The notes under the pieces: model-generated
Told to the model about the DNA's origin: nothing
Seen by the model: only the letters and a program-made list of their open reading frames with translations
Database searches by the model: none
Position numbers and translations under genes: made by a program
Shown: positions 49,027-52,443 of the stretch, in pieces
Position numbering within the stretch: position 1 is the first letter of the stretch
Layout: each line of letters starts with the position of its first letter
Origin: Synergistaceae bacterium
GTDB taxonomy: Bacteria; Synergistota; Synergistia; Synergistales; Aminobacteriaceae
Assembly: GCA_017445205.1 (NCBI GenBank)
Contig: JAFSUP010000042.1
Coordinates: 1 to 52,443 of the forward strand
Reading direction: 5' to 3'
Length of the DNA stretch: 52,443 nt

Positions 49027-49093
49027 ATTTTATATAATAAAATAATCGCAAGCCTAAAATTTGAAAACTTAATGGAGATGTTGAAGTTATAAA

Positions 49094-49762
49094 ATGAAAA
49101 TCACGATTCTGACAAATGGCCCCGGCGAATTATGGGGCTGGGTGCGTCCGGTCGTTGCTGAATTAAAACAAAGAGGTCATTCGATTTCATTGTGGCTGTT
49201 GCCTTGCCAGTTTGCCTCCGGTCATGAACGTGACGCGGCTTCGTTCTTCGGAGTTGATAAACTTGAAGGCCCGTGGGGAACTTTAAGAACGTGGCAAGAA
49301 ATTATAAATGAAAAAACGGACGCTGTAATTCAGCTTGGCGGAGATGTCGCGCTCGGTCTTAGAATGGCGAAAGCTTCTGGTGCGCCATTGACTATTTACA
49401 CTTACAGGGCCGCAAAAAAAATTCATGGTGCAAAAATTTTGGTCGCTTATCCGTCGCAAATTTTTAATGACATCTCGGACGTGAAGGCCATTGGCGATCT
49501 CGTGAAAGATTCTTTAAGCATGGACGTAGCGCCGTTTACGTGGCCAAAAATCGAAAATTCTCCGCGCGTTTTGTTTTTGCCGGGCAACCGTCCTTTAATT
49601 CGTGCGGAGGCGTTGGAATGGCTTTGTGATTTACATTCACATTTAAAAAATAAAATTCCTGATGTTCGTGTGAAAACTTTATTTTCGCGTCTTATGCCTG
49701 AAGCAGAATTTAAAAATGGAAAGCCGCCGGGCTTGACCCCGTACGTTGCGGCGCGGGAGTAG
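49094..49762 (+). CDS. LpxB-like glycosyltransferase, N-terminal part of a split gene
   Basis: 222 residues starting MKITILTNGPGELWGWVRPV, then LLPCQFASGHERDAASFFGV, IQLGGDVALGLRMAK, and FLPGNRPLIRAEALEWL; this looks like the first lobe and linker of a lipid-A-disaccharide-synthase-like GT-B enzyme, which adds a sugar to lipid A precursor. It ends at a TAG at 49760-49762 in ARE*. The next frame carries on the homology at once, so a one-base frameshift (or sequencing error) likely splits one gene. Context with msbA and lpxK supports a lipid A role. Confidence 0.75.
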   Translation: MKITILTNGPGELWGWVRPVVAELKQRGHSISLWLLPCQFASGHERDAASFFGVDKLEGPWGTLRTWQEIINEKTDAVIQLGGDVALGLRMAKASGAPLTIYTYRAAKKIHGAKILVAYPSQIFNDISDVKAIGDLVKDSLSMDVAPFTWPKIENSPRVLFLPGNRPLIRAEALEWLCDLHSHLKNKIPDVRVKTLFSRLMPEAEFKNGKPPGLTPYVAARE

Positions 49763-49764
49763 CT

Positions 49765-50181
49765 ATGAGGAATGCTGATTACGCTTTCACACAGCCGGGC
49801 ACAAATAATTTTGAGCTTATGCACTGCGGACTTCCTGGACTCGTGGCTGCGCCGGAGAAATTTTTGAAATTTGTTCCCGTGCCGGGATTGTTAGGAATGC
49901 TCGCTGACCTTCCACTAGTCGGAATGAAAATCAGACGCGCCGGAGCCATGAGAATTATAAATCGTTGGAACGGTTTTATCTCGTTGCCGAATAGAACAGC
50001 GAACAAAAAAATTCTCAACGAAATTTACGGAGACGTTACGCCCGAAGATGCCGCGGAAGAAATTTTCAAAGACTTGAGCAACCCTGAACAATTATCCGCT
50101 ACTCGTGAAGAGTTATTAAAAATGTCAGGCGAAGCGGGAGCAGCTTCGAGATTATGTGATGAGGTTCTCGGGGGGGGGTAA
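49765..50181 (+). CDS. LpxB-like glycosyltransferase, C-terminal part of a split gene
   Basis: 138 residues beginning MRNADYAFTQPGTNNFELMH, CGLPGLVAAPEKFLKFVPVP, the sugar-nucleotide-binding half (nucleotide-loop motif FTQPGTNNFE and later NRTANKK). It is in the +2 frame relative to the N-terminal part; reading upstream in its own frame gives GVAMRN, so the break is within about ten codons. A GGGAG five bases before the ATG could allow separate start. It ends in a run of nine G (50170-50178) forming the last glycine codons, close to the stop. Confidence 0.75.
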   Translation: MRNADYAFTQPGTNNFELMHCGLPGLVAAPEKFLKFVPVPGLLGMLADLPLVGMKIRRAGAMRIINRWNGFISLPNRTANKKILNEIYGDVTPEDAAEEIFKDLSNPEQLSATREELLKMSGEAGAASRLCDEVLGGG

Positions 50182-50246
50182 CGCAACCGCGCAAAAATAC
50201 AACTTTTGATAAATTTTCAAACTTTTGAAGAAAGGTAAGCTAATAT

Positions 50247-51983
50247 ATGAATAAAAAATCACCGCTTGCGTTTATGTTGAGTTATACAAAAAAACATTGG
50301 CTGAAATTATTGCTAGCGATGTTCTTTATGCTGTGTTCGTCGGGCTTGAACGTCTTGCCGCCGTATATGTTCAAAACGGTTGTAGATGACGTTTTAATTT
50401 CAAAAAATTTTTTCATGCTGAATTTAATTTGCGTGGCTTTGGTTTTAATTTTTGGATTAAAGGCCGTTACGACATATTTTCAGCGTTACTTCATGAACGA
50501 GGCCGGGCAATCCGTCGTAATGGACATCAGAATAGACCTTTACGACCATATGCAGCGAATGAGCCTTAAAAAAATTTATTCTTCGCGAATTGGCGAGCTT
50601 ATGAGCCGAATCACTGATGACGCCGCAATTTTGCAAAATATCGTTACAGGCACGCTTATTGATTTAATGTTCAATCTTGTAACATTCATAGGTATGTTCA
50701 TGTTCATACTTTATATAAATTGGCGGCTTACTTGTTTAATAATTTTCGTGCTGCCTATTGTGGCGTTCTTGTTGTCTTTCGCGTCAAAAAAATTGCGACG
50801 AGCCGGACATAATGTTCAAGAGCACTTGGCCGACATCACAGCGACTGCTCAAGAGGCGTTCTCGGCGATTCGTGTTGTGCGTTCGTTCGCGACTGAAGAC
50901 GAAGAGCTAGAAAGATTTACGAAGGCGAGCAAAGAAAATTACCGCGCGTTGCTTCAGGCTGTGTCAGTGCAGGGAATTTTTGCGGGTGTCATCGAAGTGT
51001 TTTTGATTTCTGCGCTGTCTGTCGTGTTTTGGTTCGGTGGTCAGAACGTCATCAACGGAACGTTAACGCCCGGCGAATTAATTTCTTTCATTGGCTATAT
51101 AGCGTTTATGGTTCAGCCGATCCGCAGCATCATGAACGAAATGGGGACGTTACAGCGCGGAATGGCATCAGCCGAAAGAATCGCGGATATGTTTGAAGTC
51201 CCGATCGAAAATTCTGAATCCAACGCCGGAACAATTTCTAAAAAAATTTCAGGAAATATAAAATTTGAACACGTCTATTTTAATTATGAAGATAATCAGG
51301 AAGTCTTAAAAGATATAAATCTGGATATAAAAGCCGGAGAAAAAATTGCAATCGTCGGCTCGACTGGTTCAGGAAAATCTACAATCGCCGATTTAATTCC
51401 GAGATTTTATGAGCCTGTTTCAGGAAGAATTTTAATTGACGGCCACGACATCAGAGAATTTAATCTTAAAGAACTTCGTCAACAAATTGGAATCGTCCCT
51501 CAAGAGTGTGTTTTGATGAAAGGCACAATCGCTTTTAATATCGCGTACGGTCTTCACGACGTTGACATTAAAAAAATTATCGAGGCAGCAGAAATTGCCG
51601 ACATTCGCGAATTTATTGAAAGTCTCCCGGATAAATACGATTCCGAAGTCGGTGAACGCGGCGTAACGATTTCGGGCGGTCAGCGTCAACGAATAGCAAT
51701 AGCCCGCGCAGTCATTCGAGACCCGCGAATTTTAATTTTAGATGAAGCGACAAGTTCATTAGATACAGCCGTCGAACGTCAAGTTCAGAAAGCGATTAAT
51801 CAAGCTATGCGCGGCAGGACGTCATTAATGATAGCTCACAGACTTTCAACAATTCGAGAAGCCGATCGAATTTTAGTTTTACAAGACGGGAATTTTATTC
51901 AAGCTGGAACTCATGATGAATTAATAAACGCCGGAGGACTTTACGCCGATTTATGGAGAATGCAATATGGGGACGTTTCTTAA
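50247..51983 (+). CDS. msbA: Lipid A/lipid flippase ABC transporter MsbA-like
   Basis: 578-residue half-transporter: six-segment membrane domain in residues about 20-310 and an ATPase domain in about 340-575. Walker A GSTGSGKST, signature ISGGQRQRIAIARA, Walker B ILILDEATSSLD, H-loop IAHRLSTI. As the gene sits between an LpxB-like gene and lpxK, it is most likely the lipid A-core flippase; a general exporter is possible. AAAGG upstream of the ATG at 50247; its last 17 bases overlap lpxK. Confidence 0.9.
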   Translation: MNKKSPLAFMLSYTKKHWLKLLLAMFFMLCSSGLNVLPPYMFKTVVDDVLISKNFFMLNLICVALVLIFGLKAVTTYFQRYFMNEAGQSVVMDIRIDLYDHMQRMSLKKIYSSRIGELMSRITDDAAILQNIVTGTLIDLMFNLVTFIGMFMFILYINWRLTCLIIFVLPIVAFLLSFASKKLRRAGHNVQEHLADITATAQEAFSAIRVVRSFATEDEELERFTKASKENYRALLQAVSVQGIFAGVIEVFLISALSVVFWFGGQNVINGTLTPGELISFIGYIAFMVQPIRSIMNEMGTLQRGMASAERIADMFEVPIENSESNAGTISKKISGNIKFEHVYFNYEDNQEVLKDINLDIKAGEKIAIVGSTGSGKSTIADLIPRFYEPVSGRILIDGHDIREFNLKELRQQIGIVPQECVLMKGTIAFNIAYGLHDVDIKKIIEAAEIADIREFIESLPDKYDSEVGERGVTISGGQRQRIAIARAVIRDPRILILDEATSSLDTAVERQVQKAINQAMRGRTSLMIAHRLSTIREADRILVLQDGNFIQAGTHDELINAGGLYADLWRMQYGDVS

Positions 51984-52443
51984 AAATTACATGCTCTATG
52001 TAACAGGGCGAAAAAAAAATTTTTTAATTAGCGCGATTTTTACTCCTGTTGCGTGGCTGATGTGCGCGGCACTCTCGGTCATGAATTTTTTTCGTGCTCA
52101 CGGATTTTTGAAAACTGAAGAGCCGCCATTGCCATTAATCAGCGTCGGGAATCTCACTTACGGCGGCACTAATAAAACTCCGTTCGTGAGAATGCTCGCC
52201 GAGTTCGCGCTTTCAAAGAATATAAAAGTCGGAATTGTAACGCGCGGCTATTCTGGAAAGTCAAGCGAAGTTTTGATAATTAGAAACGGCGAAGGCGAAC
52301 GTTCAATCACTGGCGACGAACCGTTATTATTATCTCAAAAACTTCCTGACGTTCCTGTAGCTGTCGCGCGGCACCGTATGGACGGCGTTAAAGCTCTAAA
52401 ATCTCAAGGTGTCGAATTAGTTATTGCTGATGACGCTTTCCAA
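51967..52443 (+). CDS. lpxK: Tetraacyldisaccharide 4'-kinase (3' partial)
   Basis: 159 codons are visible and the frame stays open to the window end. It starts MGTFLKNYMLYVTGRKKNFL; residues include LISVGNLTYGGTNKTPFV, the kinase phosphate-binding region, and GIVTRGYSGKSSEVL, GDEPLLLSQKL and VARHRMDGVKAL, typical of LpxK, which adds the 4'-phosphate to lipid A precursor. The ATG at 51967 lies inside the end of msbA with GGAGA seven bases upstream. The rest of the gene lies beyond the window. Confidence 0.95.
   Translation, partial: MGTFLKNYMLYVTGRKKNFLISAIFTPVAWLMCAALSVMNFFRAHGFLKTEEPPLPLISVGNLTYGGTNKTPFVRMLAEFALSKNIKVGIVTRGYSGKSSEVLIIRNGEGERSITGDEPLLLSQKLPDVPVAVARHRMDGVKALKSQGVELVIADDAFQ

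Noticed and set aside
49740..49770. Programmed ribosomal frameshift in the LpxB-like gene
   Set aside because: There is no slippery heptamer near the break and the needed shift is satisfied by a simple one-base indel; kept as a frameshift or sequencing error.

Overview
The window looks like an ordinary chromosomal stretch of a moderately A+T-rich diderm (LPS-making) bacterium, most likely a gut- or rumen-type member of the Synergistota. This is an inference from gene content and order: rimP-nusA-ylxR-infB-rbfA-nrnA-truB-ribF in one run, rpoZ-coaBC-priA, rpmH-rnpA-yidD-yidC-jag, a Skp-like periplasmic protein, and an LpxB-like/msbA/lpxK lipid A cluster. No search could be run. I found no prophage, insertion sequence, CRISPR array, rRNA or tRNA.

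Layout. 1-9160: four tandem methyl-accepting chemotaxis receptors with diverged sensor halves and almost identical signalling halves; the three complete copies each have their own promoter, and terminator hairpins follow all four (the first is weak). 9218-11260: groES-groEL behind a sigma70 promoter and a CIRCE operator. 11459-12910: an SSB-like protein made of two OB-fold repeats, and an RpiR-type regulator. 12988-25516 (minus strand): a zinc-ribbon/SH3 membrane protein, sua5-type tsaC, tgt, remains of a hicA-hicB toxin-antitoxin pair, then tatD, ribF, truB, nrnA, rbfA, infB, a ylxR-ylxQ fusion, nusA and rimP, with a terminator hairpin in the rimP leader. 25686-31677 (plus): rpoZ, coaBC, a PriA lacking its ATPase motifs, a DNA methyltransferase fragment, queT, an OmpH/Skp protein and an orphan periplasmic binding protein. 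31726-34198 (minus): jag, yidC, yidD, rnpA, rpmH.

34338-37906 is the most disturbed region. A malic enzyme gene is cut after about a quarter of its length and followed by a more A+T-rich mtnA-recD2 pair that looks imported. Next come a 3-hydroxyisobutyrate-dehydrogenase-like gene, a MATE exporter, a Cof-type phosphatase with a sucrose-class PTS permease, two exported coiled-coil proteins of unknown role, and a LysR-controlled cluster of a two-part UxaA-family dehydratase with a dicarboxylate/amino-acid symporter. The window closes with a lipid A cluster: an LpxB-like gene split by a frameshift, msbA, and the start of lpxK.

The points most worth a second look are the decayed HicAB module, the methyltransferase and malic enzyme remnants with the foreign mtnA-recD2 block, the duplicated OB-fold protein, the nusA-operon leader terminator, the ATPase-less PriA, the receptor array with a shared C-terminal LPA tail, and the frameshift plus poly-G tract in the LpxB-like locus. 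Nothing here forms a clear new multi-gene system.
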